The notes beneath the pieces were generated by a model that ran no database searches, was not told the origin of the DNA, and saw only the letters and a list, made by a program, of their open reading frames with translations. The position numbers and the translations under genes were made by a program. Below are positions 44,667 to 53,281 of a stretch of DNA of 64,000 nucleotides, one piece after another. Source of the stretch: JAWPMV01 sp038527215 (GTDB taxonomy: Bacteria; Bacteroidota; Bacteroidia; J057); assembly GCA_038527215.1 (NCBI GenBank), contig JBCBGC010000015.1, positions 1 to 64,000 on the forward strand. The letters are read 5' to 3'. Each line of letters begins with the position of its first letter. The stretch's first letter is position 1.

Positions 44667-45113
44667 TCAGGAAAGACTTAAGAGCTTAATCTTCCGCCCC
44701 CGAAAGTCCAGACTTTCTCCCGCCTTCAAGCCCAGCATAGCCTGGGCCAGGGGAGAGGCCGTGGACATGGCAAAAACGGTCTGGCCTGGCAAGGAAACTT
44801 TGCCCAGGCTGACGGCCAAATAATAGGTTCCCTCACTGGTCTGAACCAGGCTGCCCAGCCGGACTTCTACCAGTACCTGATCAGGTATAAGGTTGGTGAG
44901 TTGTTGTTGGAATTGTTGCTGCAGGCCCAATTGCTGATTGAGCTTATTGATCTCCTGCTTCATCATTTCGCGGGAAGTCTCAAACTTATCTCCTGCACTG
45001 CTTTTAGTCTCCTCACTGGTGGCCTGTTGCAACTGCGCGATTTCCTGCTCAAGCCGAGCCATTTTTTCCGCCACCATCTCCAGGCAATGCTGATGTACCT
45101 TCGCTTTATCCAT
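44667..45113 (-). CDS. GreA/GreB-like protein with coiled-coil N-terminus
   Basis: A 148-residue protein. The N-terminal half is a long coiled coil (VAEKMARLEQEIAQLQQATS ... REMMKQEINKLNQQL) with an ETKSSAGDKFETSREMM segment between two helices. The C-terminal half resembles the GreA/GreB FKBP-like domain (VRLGSLVQTSEGTYYLAVSL; ASPLAQAMLGLKAGESLDF). Short proteins of this type in Bacteroidota are often mislabelled as 3-oxoacyl-ACP synthase. They may bind the RNA polymerase secondary channel. Conserved acidic tip residues of true Gre factors are not obvious, so cleavage stimulation is uncertain. Confidence 0.78.
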   Translation of the reverse strand: MDKAKVHQHCLEMVAEKMARLEQEIAQLQQATSEETKSSAGDKFETSREMMKQEINKLNQQLGLQQQFQQQLTNLIPDQVLVEVRLGSLVQTSEGTYYLAVSLGKVSLPGQTVFAMSTASPLAQAMLGLKAGESLDFRGRKIKLLSLS

Positions 45114-45154
45114 AGGTCCTAAAGGTAAGGCTTTCTGTCTAGTCGGAAAACGGC

Positions 45155-45910
45155 CTAAGGCTCGGTCCTTTCTGCGGGAGGGGGGAGCACCGGTACCTGC
45201 TCTTTCGGCTTTTCCGGGAGTTCCCCTTCGGTCAGGCGATCGAAGCAGACTTCGTGGATGTTGTTGTAGCGGCCCGTGGCGGCGGTGACGCCCCAGTAGA
45301 TTTGGTCCTGGCCGAGAAAGACATCGTTTAACAAATCATATTGGGCGGAAATCACCTCCCGACCGTCTATCTCTACCGATAGTTTTTTGGCATTGGGGTC
45401 CCAAATCACAAAAAAGCGGTGCCGGGCACAATCCTCGATATTGGGAATGGTGACTGGACCCACCAAATTCTGAAAATGACCTACCCGTCCATTGAGCATG
45501 ATGGCCAGATGATCATCTGCCGGATCATCCAGGTGGTAGTTGCGCCAGGTATCGATCTCAATGCCGACCGAGGGCCGCAAGCCAGAAAAGCCTATGCCTT
45601 CACCCACATAACCCAGACGATTAGTTTGGGAGCACATCACGAAGACCATGCCATCCGCTCCTCCGGCATCATCACATCCCGCCATAATCGATAGCTCCAC
45701 CGCAAATGGTTTGAGCAAACTGATGGGTTTTTTGTACCAAATCGAACCCGACCGATAGTCTCGAGCTTCGGTCAGCCGAAAACAATCATCGTCGGTTAGG
45801 TAGGTATCCCCTCTTAACGTAAAATCGGTTAACCAGGGCCGTTGGGCCTGAAGGGGCTGGAGAGCAATCCCCAGAAGAAACAATGCAGCAAGCAACCAGG
45901 TTTTGGGCAT
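45155..45910 (-). CDS. Secreted L-type lectin-domain protein
   Basis: A 251-residue exported protein (signal LLAALFLLGIALQPLQAQ) whose body is a jelly-roll lectin of the legume/bacterial L-type. It shows the family's AGGADGMVFVM strand with a conserved Asp, and SVGIEIDTWRNYHLDDPADDH with a candidate calcium-binding loop and His. The C-terminus is a Pro/Glu-rich tail (PEKPKEQVPVLPPPAERTEP). Such domains bind mannose or other sugars. It has no catalytic module and may recognise glycans or help adhesion. Confidence 0.82.
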   Translation of the reverse strand: MPKTWLLAALFLLGIALQPLQAQRPWLTDFTLRGDTYLTDDDCFRLTEARDYRSGSIWYKKPISLLKPFAVELSIMAGCDDAGGADGMVFVMCSQTNRLGYVGEGIGFSGLRPSVGIEIDTWRNYHLDDPADDHLAIMLNGRVGHFQNLVGPVTIPNIEDCARHRFFVIWDPNAKKLSVEIDGREVISAQYDLLNDVFLGQDQIYWGVTAATGRYNNIHEVCFDRLTEGELPEKPKEQVPVLPPPAERTEP

Positions 45911-46040
45911 GGATAGGGTGTTTGGAATGAATCAATCGGGGTAGGAGAGAAGCTGACAAGAAGTTACGCATTTTTCTTTTCAACTTCCCTCCCCGATTAA
46001 CTCCAGCGGCAGTCCGGCAAGATTGACCGATGCCCGCCCC

Positions 46041-46685
46041 TTAGTAAGAAAGCCCGATGGTATCTCTGACACTCGCGGGTTTGCCTAACAGGCGTAACAT
46101 GAAATCCGCTACATCCGCCCGGGAAATCTTTAGCTTCAGGTTTTTGGGACTGGTAAAATGCCCGCTTTGGTAGCGCCCGGTTTTCTCCCCATCGGTAAAA
46201 GCTGCGGGGCGGACAATGGTCCAGGCCACCTTACTTTCCCTGATGTATTGTTCCTGGAGTTGATGATCCTCGTATGCCTGCTTGAGAAACCATCCAAACA
46301 TGATCCGCTTCCAAAAGAAATTCAGGCTGTCTACGCTATCGCCTGCTCCCAGGGTGGTCTGGCAGATAAAGCGTTCTATGCCCAGGGCTTCCATGCCTTG
46401 CAGGATATGCAGGGTTCCGGTGGCTCTGACCTGGCCTTTCCTGCCCGCTCCCAAGGCACAGATGACGGTGTCGTGTCCCTCCAGGGCATTTTTGACCGCT
46501 GCTGGGTCCAGTACGTCTCCCTGGATCAGCCGAAGGCGCGGATGGGTAATGGCTAGTTTTTGAGGATTTCGGGAAAAAGCAGAGACCTGATGTCCCTGTT
46601 CCAGGGCTTGTTGCACGAGATGCCGTCCCAGGGTTCCGGTAGCACCGAAAATGATGAGTTGTTGCGTTTGCTTTGAAGTCGTCAT
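46041..46685 (-). CDS. NAD(P)-binding Rossmann-fold SDR (NmrA/NAD(P)H-binding) protein
   Basis: A 214-residue short protein with the nucleotide-binding motif IIFGATGTLGRHLVQQALEQ and DVLDP, and the element RPAAFTDGEKTGRY in place of the canonical SDR catalytic YxxxK region. The fold is that of atypical SDRs acting as redox sensors or reductases. It lies 79 bases downstream of an AraC gene on the same strand and could be part of its regulon. Confidence 0.85.
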   Translation of the reverse strand: MTTSKQTQQLIIFGATGTLGRHLVQQALEQGHQVSAFSRNPQKLAITHPRLRLIQGDVLDPAAVKNALEGHDTVICALGAGRKGQVRATGTLHILQGMEALGIERFICQTTLGAGDSVDSLNFFWKRIMFGWFLKQAYEDHQLQEQYIRESKVAWTIVRPAAFTDGEKTGRYQSGHFTSPKNLKLKISRADVADFMLRLLGKPASVRDTIGLSY

Positions 46686-46764
46686 AATGAATCAGTTGAT
46701 ATTGATACCTCAAAGCTCGGACCCTGGCCCGGCAAAAAATTGAATAAAACCGACAAAATGACCC

Positions 46765-47556
46765 TTACTCTGCCAGGCTTTTTTGAAACTCTTTTGGGGT
46801 CTGGCCGGTGAAGTGTTTGAAGGTGCGGGTAAAATGAGACTGGTCGGCAAAGCCTTGCTGGTAGCTCAGCTCGGTCAGGCTATGGTAGTTTTCCTGACTC
46901 AGATGATTAAGGGAAAAGCTGAATTGGATGATCCTGGCGAATTGTTTGGGGGTCAACCCAATTTCCCGGGCGAAATGCCGCTCAAAGGTGCGCTCGGTCA
47001 GAAAAAGCTGGTCGCGCACTTCCCGCATACTGATCTGGCCCTCCGATTTGAGGATGAGGCTGACCGCCATCTTGATTTGATGATCAGGTTTAGCTGCGGC
47101 CATCCGGACCAGTTCAATGAGGTAATTTCCCATCTGATGGATAATGGCAGAGGGCTCTTCCATCTCCGCCATCTGCCTCAAATAATCGGCCGTAGATACC
47201 CCTTCCACTTCTCGTAAGTCGTAGCATTCATCATTCAGAACCTTGGGGTCTACGCCTAGCAGCAGGCGCATGGAAAAGGGATACAGCCGCAGGGCATACA
47301 TGCGGTAAGGCCCCTCAATTTGTAAGGCAATGGGTTTGATGGTTTGGCCGTATAAAAAAAAGGAGGCCAGGGGCTTGTGATCAGGTAAGCGACTCGCTTG
47401 CTGGAGAGACTTTAGGTATACCATGCCCGGAACCCCGTCAGCATAAAAAGGGAGTTCATGGACTTGGTCAGCCTCATCGGTCAGCAACATGGCATCCATC
47501 ACAAAAGGAGCCAGGCGCGGGTCGAAATCCTGTGGGATCATTGGGGGGAGGCTCAT
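46765..47556 (-). CDS. AraC-family transcriptional regulator
   Basis: A 263-residue regulator with a C-terminal DNA-binding module: SMREVRDQLFLTERTFERHF and SLTELSYQQGFADQSHFTRT, followed by FKHFTGQTPKEFQ. The N-terminal domain (AraC_E/DUF6597-like) contains conserved aromatic residues (YRMYALRLYPF). It is upstream of the SDR gene in the same orientation and 18 bases from the VOC gene behind it, so three genes may be linked. Confidence 0.9.
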   Translation of the reverse strand: MSLPPMIPQDFDPRLAPFVMDAMLLTDEADQVHELPFYADGVPGMVYLKSLQQASRLPDHKPLASFFLYGQTIKPIALQIEGPYRMYALRLYPFSMRLLLGVDPKVLNDECYDLREVEGVSTADYLRQMAEMEEPSAIIHQMGNYLIELVRMAAAKPDHQIKMAVSLILKSEGQISMREVRDQLFLTERTFERHFAREIGLTPKQFARIIQFSFSLNHLSQENYHSLTELSYQQGFADQSHFTRTFKHFTGQTPKEFQKSLAE

Positions 47557-47574
47557 GCTGAGAGAGACTAGCGG

Positions 47575-47991
47575 TTAATCTTTATAAGGTTCTTTGACCA
47601 ATCGTTCCGAAATCCACCAGTAGGTGCCGGAGGGATCTTTGACGCCCCCTTGCCGGTCCCCATAGTCCATATCTGCGGGAGGAAATACGCTTTCGGCCCC
47701 TGCCTCCAGGGCTTTTGCATACAAGCCATCCACATCTGACACATAGACATAAAAGGCCGTGGCCATGCCCTCAAAAGGCGGTCTGGCCTGGGAAAGCATA
47801 ATACAGCTATCGCCTATCTTCATGATGACATTGGCCAGGTCGCCATGCACCGGATGGATCGTACGATTGAGTTCCTCCGCATCAAAAGCCTGTTGCAGAA
47901 AGTGGATCATGCCTTCGGGATCCGCAACAAAAAGATATCCATTTACACTGTGAAAGCCTTCGGGTCGATAGGTCTCGTACATATCTGCCAT
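47575..47991 (-). CDS. VOC-family (glyoxalase/PhnB-like) protein
   Basis: A 138-residue PhnB-like member of the vicinal oxygen chelate fold: VNGYLFVADPEGMIHFLQQA (first beta-alpha-beta unit), FYVYVSDVDGLYAKALEAGA and DPSGTYWWISE at the end. Members include antibiotic-binding and lyase enzymes, and metal residues are not certain here. It is the first of three same-strand genes leading to the AraC and SDR genes. Confidence 0.88.
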   Translation of the reverse strand: MADMYETYRPEGFHSVNGYLFVADPEGMIHFLQQAFDAEELNRTIHPVHGDLANVIMKIGDSCIMLSQARPPFEGMATAFYVYVSDVDGLYAKALEAGAESVFPPADMDYGDRQGGVKDPSGTYWWISERLVKEPYKD

Positions 47992-48027
47992 GAAAAAGTG
48001 TCTTTAGGTGAGCTTTAGAGGGAAAAG

Positions 48028-48756
48028 TTAAGCATAATGATGCTCAACTGCCATGCTTTCTGTATCCAGACACAAAAGTCCTTCTCTGGCATCATCCAAC
48101 TGGCCCAGGAGCCTGCCTCCTGGCCCCCAAATAGCACTTTTGCCACCTGCCTCAAAGGTATCGCAGGGGCCCAGGGAGTTGACGATGAGGGTGAAAATCT
48201 GGTGATCCTTTGCTACTTGTTCCAGCCGGACTACTGCCGCCTGCATGCCCGCCTCGTGCTTGGCGACACTGGCCAGATAAATATCAATGCCTTCCGGCAA
48301 TAGGGCGGCCAGATGGGCTTCCCGGGACATTTCATAACAAATAGCTAAACCGATCCTTGGGGCTTGTCCCCAGGCGCCAGGATGCCAGCTGGCCGCTGTA
48401 AACCAGGCCTCTTCATCTTGATGGAGGTACTGCTTACTGTACCAGAAGGGAGCTTGTTGCGGTTGTCGAATCCGCATGGCGATATGCAGGCCTTGCTCCG
48501 TCCGCCAGGGTGCGCCCAGTCCTACGGTCAGTTGATGTTGGTCTACAAGACCGTCCAGGTCGTCCCAGGCCAGCGCTTCCACCCGAGGAGCCAGTTGCGC
48601 AGCCAGGGTAGGTTCATATCCTATGAGTGAGAGTTCTGGAAAGTATACCTGGTCTGCGCCCATTTGGGCAGCATGCCGGATCATCACCAGATGGCGATCC
48701 CAGCCCCTGGATAGGTCCCCGTTCATATTTCGGATTTGTGCCAGCGCCAACTTCAT
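48028..48756 (-). CDS. Carbon-nitrogen hydrolase (nitrilase superfamily)
   Basis: A 242-residue alpha-beta-beta-alpha hydrolase with the complete catalytic set Glu41 (FPELSL), Lys108 (YSKQYLH) and Cys140 (LAICYEMS). It acts on C-N bonds of amides or nitriles in the cytoplasm. The start ATG at 48756 is the first credible one. It lies 14 bases after the stop of the cyclase gene on the same strand, so the two may be co-transcribed. The substrate is unknown. Confidence 0.9.
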   Translation of the reverse strand: MKLALAQIRNMNGDLSRGWDRHLVMIRHAAQMGADQVYFPELSLIGYEPTLAAQLAPRVEALAWDDLDGLVDQHQLTVGLGAPWRTEQGLHIAMRIRQPQQAPFWYSKQYLHQDEEAWFTAASWHPGAWGQAPRIGLAICYEMSREAHLAALLPEGIDIYLASVAKHEAGMQAAVVRLEQVAKDHQIFTLIVNSLGPCDTFEAGGKSAIWGPGGRLLGQLDDAREGLLCLDTESMAVEHHYA

Positions 48757-48769
48757 AAAAGACTCAGGT

Positions 48770-51016
48770 TTACTTGAATACCAGGGCTTCTACCCCAGTC
48801 CAGTTTTCCGGCACCCCTTCCAACAGGTAGTGTCTCGCTTTAGGGATATAGTATTGACTGGCGTGATCTTCCGGGAAGGCGGACAAAATTTCCTCCCAGG
48901 TAGCAATGGCCTGGGCAAAATCCTGTTTAGCATAGGCTGCTAAAGCCGTGTGAAAAGCCTCGCGGTGTTGTTGTTTGGCGGCCCGGCTTACCGGTTCCTC
49001 CGCATCCAGGCATTCGTAGATGTCGGTGGGCTCCTTGCGTCCTTTTACCTGCACCTTCCCCAGATAGCGAAAACTGAAGGATTCGGGCTTATTCAACCGC
49101 TGATAGACCGCTTCACTGAGAATGAGGTTGCCCCCAAAATGCTTGGTCAGGCCTTCCATGCGCGAAGCCGTGTTGACGGTGTCGGAAACCACGCCTGCTT
49201 CCAGGCGCAAGGTATCGCCAATGATGCCCATCATGAGAGAGCCAGTATGCAGTCCCAGGCCAATGTGGAGGGGCCGACGGTCTTTATCTGCCCGCTCTTC
49301 ATTGTACATCCGAAGGGCTTCGAACATGCCTACGCCTGCCCTTAAGGCTTCATCCGCTTCATGGAGAAAAAGAGCCATGATGCCGTCGCCGTAATATTGG
49401 TTGACAAAACCTCGGTTTTCCTGTACGATGGGACCCATCCGACCCAGATAAGCATTGAGGAAACGGAAGTTTTCTTCAGGACTCATTTGTTCTGCCAGGG
49501 TGGTGTAGCCTCGGATGTCGGAAAAAAGGACCGTTACTTCTTTTTCTACCTGATCCCCTAGCTTGACATCGAGGACGGATTCGTGCCCCAGAGATTTGAG
49601 GAATTCGTGGGGGACAAAACGCCCAAAGGCGGTATTGATCTTGGAAAGTTCCTGGTTGAGGGCCGTTTGAGCAGCCAGCTTTTCCTTTTGTTGCTGCCGA
49701 AATTTATACCCCAATCCCAGGGAAAAAAGGAGGATTTCTGCCAGGACCGAGAAAATGAAATAGTAGGCACTCAGGTCTATACCTAAGAGATTGCGAAGGA
49801 TGAGAAAAACAAAGCCAAAAATATAGACCAGCCCCGTGCCAATAATAAAAAACCAGGCAACCCGCGATTTAAGGAGGGCCAAATGGATAAAAAAGCCCAC
49901 GAGAAAGACGGTCTCCACCATGAGCAGAATAAAAGCTCCGACGTAACAGATATCAATGGGGTAGCCTAGCCCAATTATACAAATGCTGATCAAGAGCCAA
50001 AGAATGCGTAGACCGATAATGACTTTGATCCATTTATCCCATTTTGGGGTGAGGGTGGGCGCATCCAGAAATTTCCTGCCAAAGAGGAAGATGAACATGT
50101 TCACCATTTCAAAGCAGATGTAAGCCAGATACATATGCCAGACCGGTTTTTCAAAGCCCATGCTGGCAAAATCCCGAACTACATTTTCGAAATAGATGAC
50201 CCCAAAAATGCTCAAGAGGTATAAGCTGTAATAGAGGTAGGTTTGATCCCTGGTGCTAAAGAAGATCATCAGGTTGTACAACAAGATGATGCCTAAAATA
50301 GAGAGAAAGCCCACCGTGAAGACCACATTGCCAAAGCGGTTTTTTACCACCATGAGGTCCCAGTTGGTGGGGTGATACAAATAAGGGTAGATATTGATCC
50401 CCATATTGTAGCCCCGTTTCATCTGTACCCATATTTCTTGTTCTCCTTTTGGACCCAACTCCAGGGAGGCAGCGGATCGCTTGGGAAAAGGCTGGTCCCG
50501 TTTCGACTTACTTATCAGGATCCCAGAGTATTTGGGAGCGGTGACCAGGCCGCTGGAATCGGTAAAGAAAAAAGTGGCTTCCGCAACATTGCCTACACTC
50601 AGAATGAACTTGAGAGAATCTTCCCCGGTATTTTTTACTTTGATATATGCCCAGACCCCTGATTCGAAGGGTAAGGAGTCGATAACAGGGATGCTATTTT
50701 TGAAGGAAGGGAGATAGCTGGTGATCGCGGGATAGCTGATCTCTCCGGTGGTATCCGCCCAATAATAAATGGCCTTTTTGATGCGGCCAACCCGAAAGCT
50801 CTCATCGACCAGAATCGAAAGCAGGCTGTCCTGCGCCTGAAAGAGGCTATCTGGGGTCTGAAGGCTATCCTTCGCCTGAAACAGGCTGTCCTGCGCCTGG
50901 AGCCAAGCGCCACCAAAACATAGAAGCAGGAACGTGATTCGACGCAGTAAGCCGAAGCGAGGAGATGCTTCCTGAGGATGATTCATCGAGGAATGTGCTA
51001 GGGTTGTTGTTTCCAA
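48770..51016 (-). CDS. 7TM-DISM receptor with class III nucleotidyl cyclase domain
   Basis: A 748-residue membrane receptor. A signal peptide (ITFLLLCFGGAWLQAQ) and a short DSLFQ repeat stretch are followed by a 7TMR-DISM extracellular sensor (about residues 65-210), seven TM helices (about 225-430), a short coil, and a class III adenylate/guanylate cyclase domain. The metal-binding Asp residues are in LFSDIRGYT and YGDGIMALF, with the VSDTVNTASRMEG motif nearby. The specificity Lys usual before the second metal motif is Gln here (NQYYGDG), so the preferred nucleotide is uncertain. A TPR-like C-terminal tail follows. The product would be cAMP or cGMP. An ATG 30 bases downstream is an alternative start. 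Confidence 0.9.
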   Translation of the reverse strand: METTTLAHSSMNHPQEASPRFGLLRRITFLLLCFGGAWLQAQDSLFQAKDSLQTPDSLFQAQDSLLSILVDESFRVGRIKKAIYYWADTTGEISYPAITSYLPSFKNSIPVIDSLPFESGVWAYIKVKNTGEDSLKFILSVGNVAEATFFFTDSSGLVTAPKYSGILISKSKRDQPFPKRSAASLELGPKGEQEIWVQMKRGYNMGINIYPYLYHPTNWDLMVVKNRFGNVVFTVGFLSILGIILLYNLMIFFSTRDQTYLYYSLYLLSIFGVIYFENVVRDFASMGFEKPVWHMYLAYICFEMVNMFIFLFGRKFLDAPTLTPKWDKWIKVIIGLRILWLLISICIIGLGYPIDICYVGAFILLMVETVFLVGFFIHLALLKSRVAWFFIIGTGLVYIFGFVFLILRNLLGIDLSAYYFIFSVLAEILLFSLGLGYKFRQQQKEKLAAQTALNQELSKINTAFGRFVPHEFLKSLGHESVLDVKLGDQVEKEVTVLFSDIRGYTTLAEQMSPEENFRFLNAYLGRMGPIVQENRGFVNQYYGDGIMALFLHEADEALRAGVGMFEALRMYNEERADKDRRPLHIGLGLHTGSLMMGIIGDTLRLEAGVVSDTVNTASRMEGLTKHFGGNLILSEAVYQRLNKPESFSFRYLGKVQVKGRKEPTDIYECLDAEEPVSRAAKQQHREAFHTALAAYAKQDFAQAIATWEEILSAFPEDHASQYYIPKARHYLLEGVPENWTGVEALVFK
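50822..50899. repeat. Short tandem-like repeats inside the cyclase gene
   Basis: CAGGCTGTCCTGCGCCTG occurs at 50822-50839 and again at 50882-50899, with two degenerate relatives between (about 50843-50860 and 50862-50878). They encode QDSL/KDSL/PDSL/QDSL units just after the signal peptide. Unequal exchange or replication slippage is likely; function, if any, is a flexible spacer. Confidence 0.7.
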
Positions 51017-51070
51017 GCCTAATAATACGGAAAATCCTATTCCCTACCGGATGCCGGCTTGCTTTTCCAG

Positions 51071-51110
51071 AAAAATAATAGCCCCCTGCCTGCCAAAGCA
51101 AACAGGGGGC
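51071..51110 (-). terminator. Rho-independent terminator after the peptidoglycan-binding-like gene
   Basis: Stem GCCCCCTG/CAGGGGGC with a 14-base loop, followed on the minus strand by TATTATTTTT. Confidence 0.8.
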
Positions 51111-51127
51111 GTGGTGGCATCAGGAAA

Positions 51128-51463
51128 TTAGGAACCTGTAGGCCGGTAAAAGGGGGGATTTCTTTTGAGGGAGGCTTGGTGTGCATCGTAGCACGCCAGC
51201 AAGGTCTTTAGGAAGTGGTGCGTAACCACCTCTCCGGTCAGGCCGATCATGCCGTGATCGAAGGCAAAGTGTCGTACTGCCTGGGCGGTCTGGTCTCCGT
51301 AGAGGCCATCGGCCCGGAAAACGGGAGAAATCATAATCTGACCATATCCCAGATAGAGCAAGAGTTGTTGTAGGTCCTGGACAGCCTTAACGTCCAGCGA
51401 TCTCCGGCAGAGGGCGACTTCTACCTGATTTCGGTGGATCAACTGTCTTAGAAACTGTGTCAT
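51128..51463 (-). CDS. Small protein with peptidoglycan-binding (PGB_1-like) domain
   Basis: A 111-residue protein from the ATG at 51463 (MTQFLRQLIH); the longer frame upstream is rejected because it would start inside the preceding terminator. The centre matches the PGB_1 three-helix fold: AVQDLQQLLLYLGYG, FRADGLYGDQTAQAVRHFAF and a closing helix. It has no signal peptide or TM helix, which is unusual for a cell-wall-binding domain. It may bind another ligand or be exported by an unrecognised route. Confidence 0.68.
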   Translation of the reverse strand: MTQFLRQLIHRNQVEVALCRRSLDVKAVQDLQQLLLYLGYGQIMISPVFRADGLYGDQTAQAVRHFAFDHGMIGLTGEVVTHHFLKTLLACYDAHQASLKRNPPFYRPTGS

Positions 51464-51523
51464 ATTGGGTGAGTATCTTAGGATATACTTCAACTTAGCT
51501 CCCTTTTTTCGTAATCGGTATAG

Positions 51524-51554
51524 AAAAAAGGCCCTGTGGATATTCCACAGGGCC
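51524..51554 (-). terminator. Rho-independent terminator of the caspase-STAND gene cluster
   Basis: A perfect 11-bp stem (GGCCCTGTGGA/TCCACAGGGCC) with a 3-base loop and a TTTTTT tail on the minus strand, 35 bases after the WG-repeat gene. It marks the end of the cluster. Confidence 0.9.
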
Positions 51555-51588
51555 ATGTATCAGTTTGAGCGGGTAAGTGGTCAGTCGC

Positions 51589-53247
51589 TTACCAGATTTT
51601 GTTTCGTTCGATACGGGTGAGCATTTGCCCGGCCCGGTTGATGTAGAAATAAAGGTTGTATTTTTCGATATACACCAGGGCTACTTCTTGTCCATTGCGC
51701 TTAAAGAAATCTGTGGCCAGGTCGTACTGTGGTTTGATAATTCTGTACGGGTATTGTTCCCCTTTATTCCAAAAGGCGTACCCCCACTTGCCATCCAGCT
51801 TTATCCGGACGTAGGATTCTTCCCCTTTATTTGTGAAGGACCGTTGGAATCGGCCCAGCTCTTCGTAATCAGGGTCAAGCTGATGAACGAGTTTGACAGA
51901 ATGCCCCATTGGGGTCACGGCTTCATCAGGTTCATCAGCTTCATCACCCCGGATGGCCCCTTTCTTTTTAGCGGAGACTGCATCGCCAAAGATTTTCATG
52001 CCTTTGTGGCTACGCTTTTGCACCACATATACCACGCTATCCTGGTGGGTGATCAGGTCAAAATTAGGCTCGATGAGGGTTGTGTCTCGATAATTCAGGC
52101 CGTACAATTCCCGTTCCTGGAAGAGTGAAAGGAAGTCCGCTTTTCCTTTCCGCTCTATGATGGTAAAGTTGCCAATAGACAAAAAGCTTAAGGCCCCGAG
52201 AAAAGGATTGATACTTTTTGTAGTCTTCTTTACTGAGTCTACCTTGAAAATGCCAGAGTCGATATGGGAATTGAAATAACTTTCGTAAGCCTGAATCAGT
52301 GTGGGACCAGAGGCTTCATGTTTAGCTCTTTCATCTTCGGCGAAAATGAGGCGGTATTCATTATCCTTAAGGGTCCAGGCAATTTTATCGGCAAAGTTTC
52401 CTACTGAATCATAAATAAATCCCCCATATTTCTCCGCATTTCCCGCGGTATCGATCAACCCCCATTTACCATTCTGGCAAGCGGCGGCGTATCCTTCATA
52501 TACTTTGGAAAGGGTATCAAAATTGCCTGGAAGGACTGAACCATCCGAACGCATGAGTTTCCAATAAAAATTTTTCTTAAACGGGAAATAATCTTCAGAA
52601 GCCCGGTCAAAACCTTCTTTAAGCATGCGGATGCGTTCCATACGGCTTCCCTCTTCTCCATCTAATACAGACTCCCTAACCATATTTTTCAGTTCTTGTA
52701 TCCCAAAATAGTGAGGGGTAGTAGTGGGATGAAGAAAATCAAATCCTTCTTCGGACATCACCAGGCCTTGTTCATCAATGAAGAAATATTCTCCTCCTTT
52801 TTTGGCGATGGCTCGTTTATTGACGAAGGGCTGTGGCTCAGACCAAACGAATTTATCTCCTTTCACTTCTCCATCGCGGTTAATGACCGCATATTTGCCA
52901 TTTGGGCCGAGGGCCCAGGCAGCGTTCTTCCAATCCTTCTTTTTCGCGCCACGGTCATCGAAGAAAAGCGCCAGGAGGTTTTCATTTTTCTGATTTAAAT
53001 CGAATAGCCTCTGCCGCTGGTCTTCGATTTTATCGAAAACCTCCCTAATTCGCTTTTTGGCACTGTCGCCTTTTCGGGGATTACAAGTCAGCGCATCGAG
53101 GAATTTATTCAAAGCAAATTGCAGGTCGCCATCTTCAAGGAATTTTTGCCCTTCGGCATACATCTGTTCGCAGTCATTTTTGTCAGTATCCTCGGCGATG
53201 CTTACTACAGGCAAGAGCAGACAAAGCAGTAAGGTGAGCTTTTTCAT
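51589..53247 (-). CDS. Secreted WG-repeat protein, last gene of the caspase-STAND cluster
   Basis: A 552-residue exported protein. The ATG at 53247 gives a typical signal (MKKLTLLLCLLLPVVSIA); an ATG 21 bases upstream is possible. After it comes a TPR-like helical segment (MYAEGQKFLEDGDLQFALNK) and then WG-type beta-hairpin repeats (GPNGKYAVINRDGEV, CQNGKWGLIDTAGN, KLDGKWGYAFWNKGE) separated by insertions. WG repeats are often found in proteins of biological-conflict loci and in surface structures. It is 34 bases after the caspase-STAND gene and before a strong terminator, so it is probably in the same transcript. It could be a membrane-proximal sensor or partner of the cluster. Confidence 0.78.
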   Translation of the reverse strand: MKKLTLLLCLLLPVVSIAEDTDKNDCEQMYAEGQKFLEDGDLQFALNKFLDALTCNPRKGDSAKKRIREVFDKIEDQRQRLFDLNQKNENLLALFFDDRGAKKKDWKNAAWALGPNGKYAVINRDGEVKGDKFVWSEPQPFVNKRAIAKKGGEYFFIDEQGLVMSEEGFDFLHPTTTPHYFGIQELKNMVRESVLDGEEGSRMERIRMLKEGFDRASEDYFPFKKNFYWKLMRSDGSVLPGNFDTLSKVYEGYAAACQNGKWGLIDTAGNAEKYGGFIYDSVGNFADKIAWTLKDNEYRLIFAEDERAKHEASGPTLIQAYESYFNSHIDSGIFKVDSVKKTTKSINPFLGALSFLSIGNFTIIERKGKADFLSLFQERELYGLNYRDTTLIEPNFDLITHQDSVVYVVQKRSHKGMKIFGDAVSAKKKGAIRGDEADEPDEAVTPMGHSVKLVHQLDPDYEELGRFQRSFTNKGEESYVRIKLDGKWGYAFWNKGEQYPYRIIKPQYDLATDFFKRNGQEVALVYIEKYNLYFYINRAGQMLTRIERNKIW

Positions 53248-53281
53248 AGGGAGCAATGTATGTTTCATCTTAGGTATAGGC

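Noticed and set aside
51464..51556. Longer N-terminus for the peptidoglycan-binding-like protein
   Set aside because: Its ATG lies at the terminator stem of the upstream gene, and the extension is basic with no similarity.
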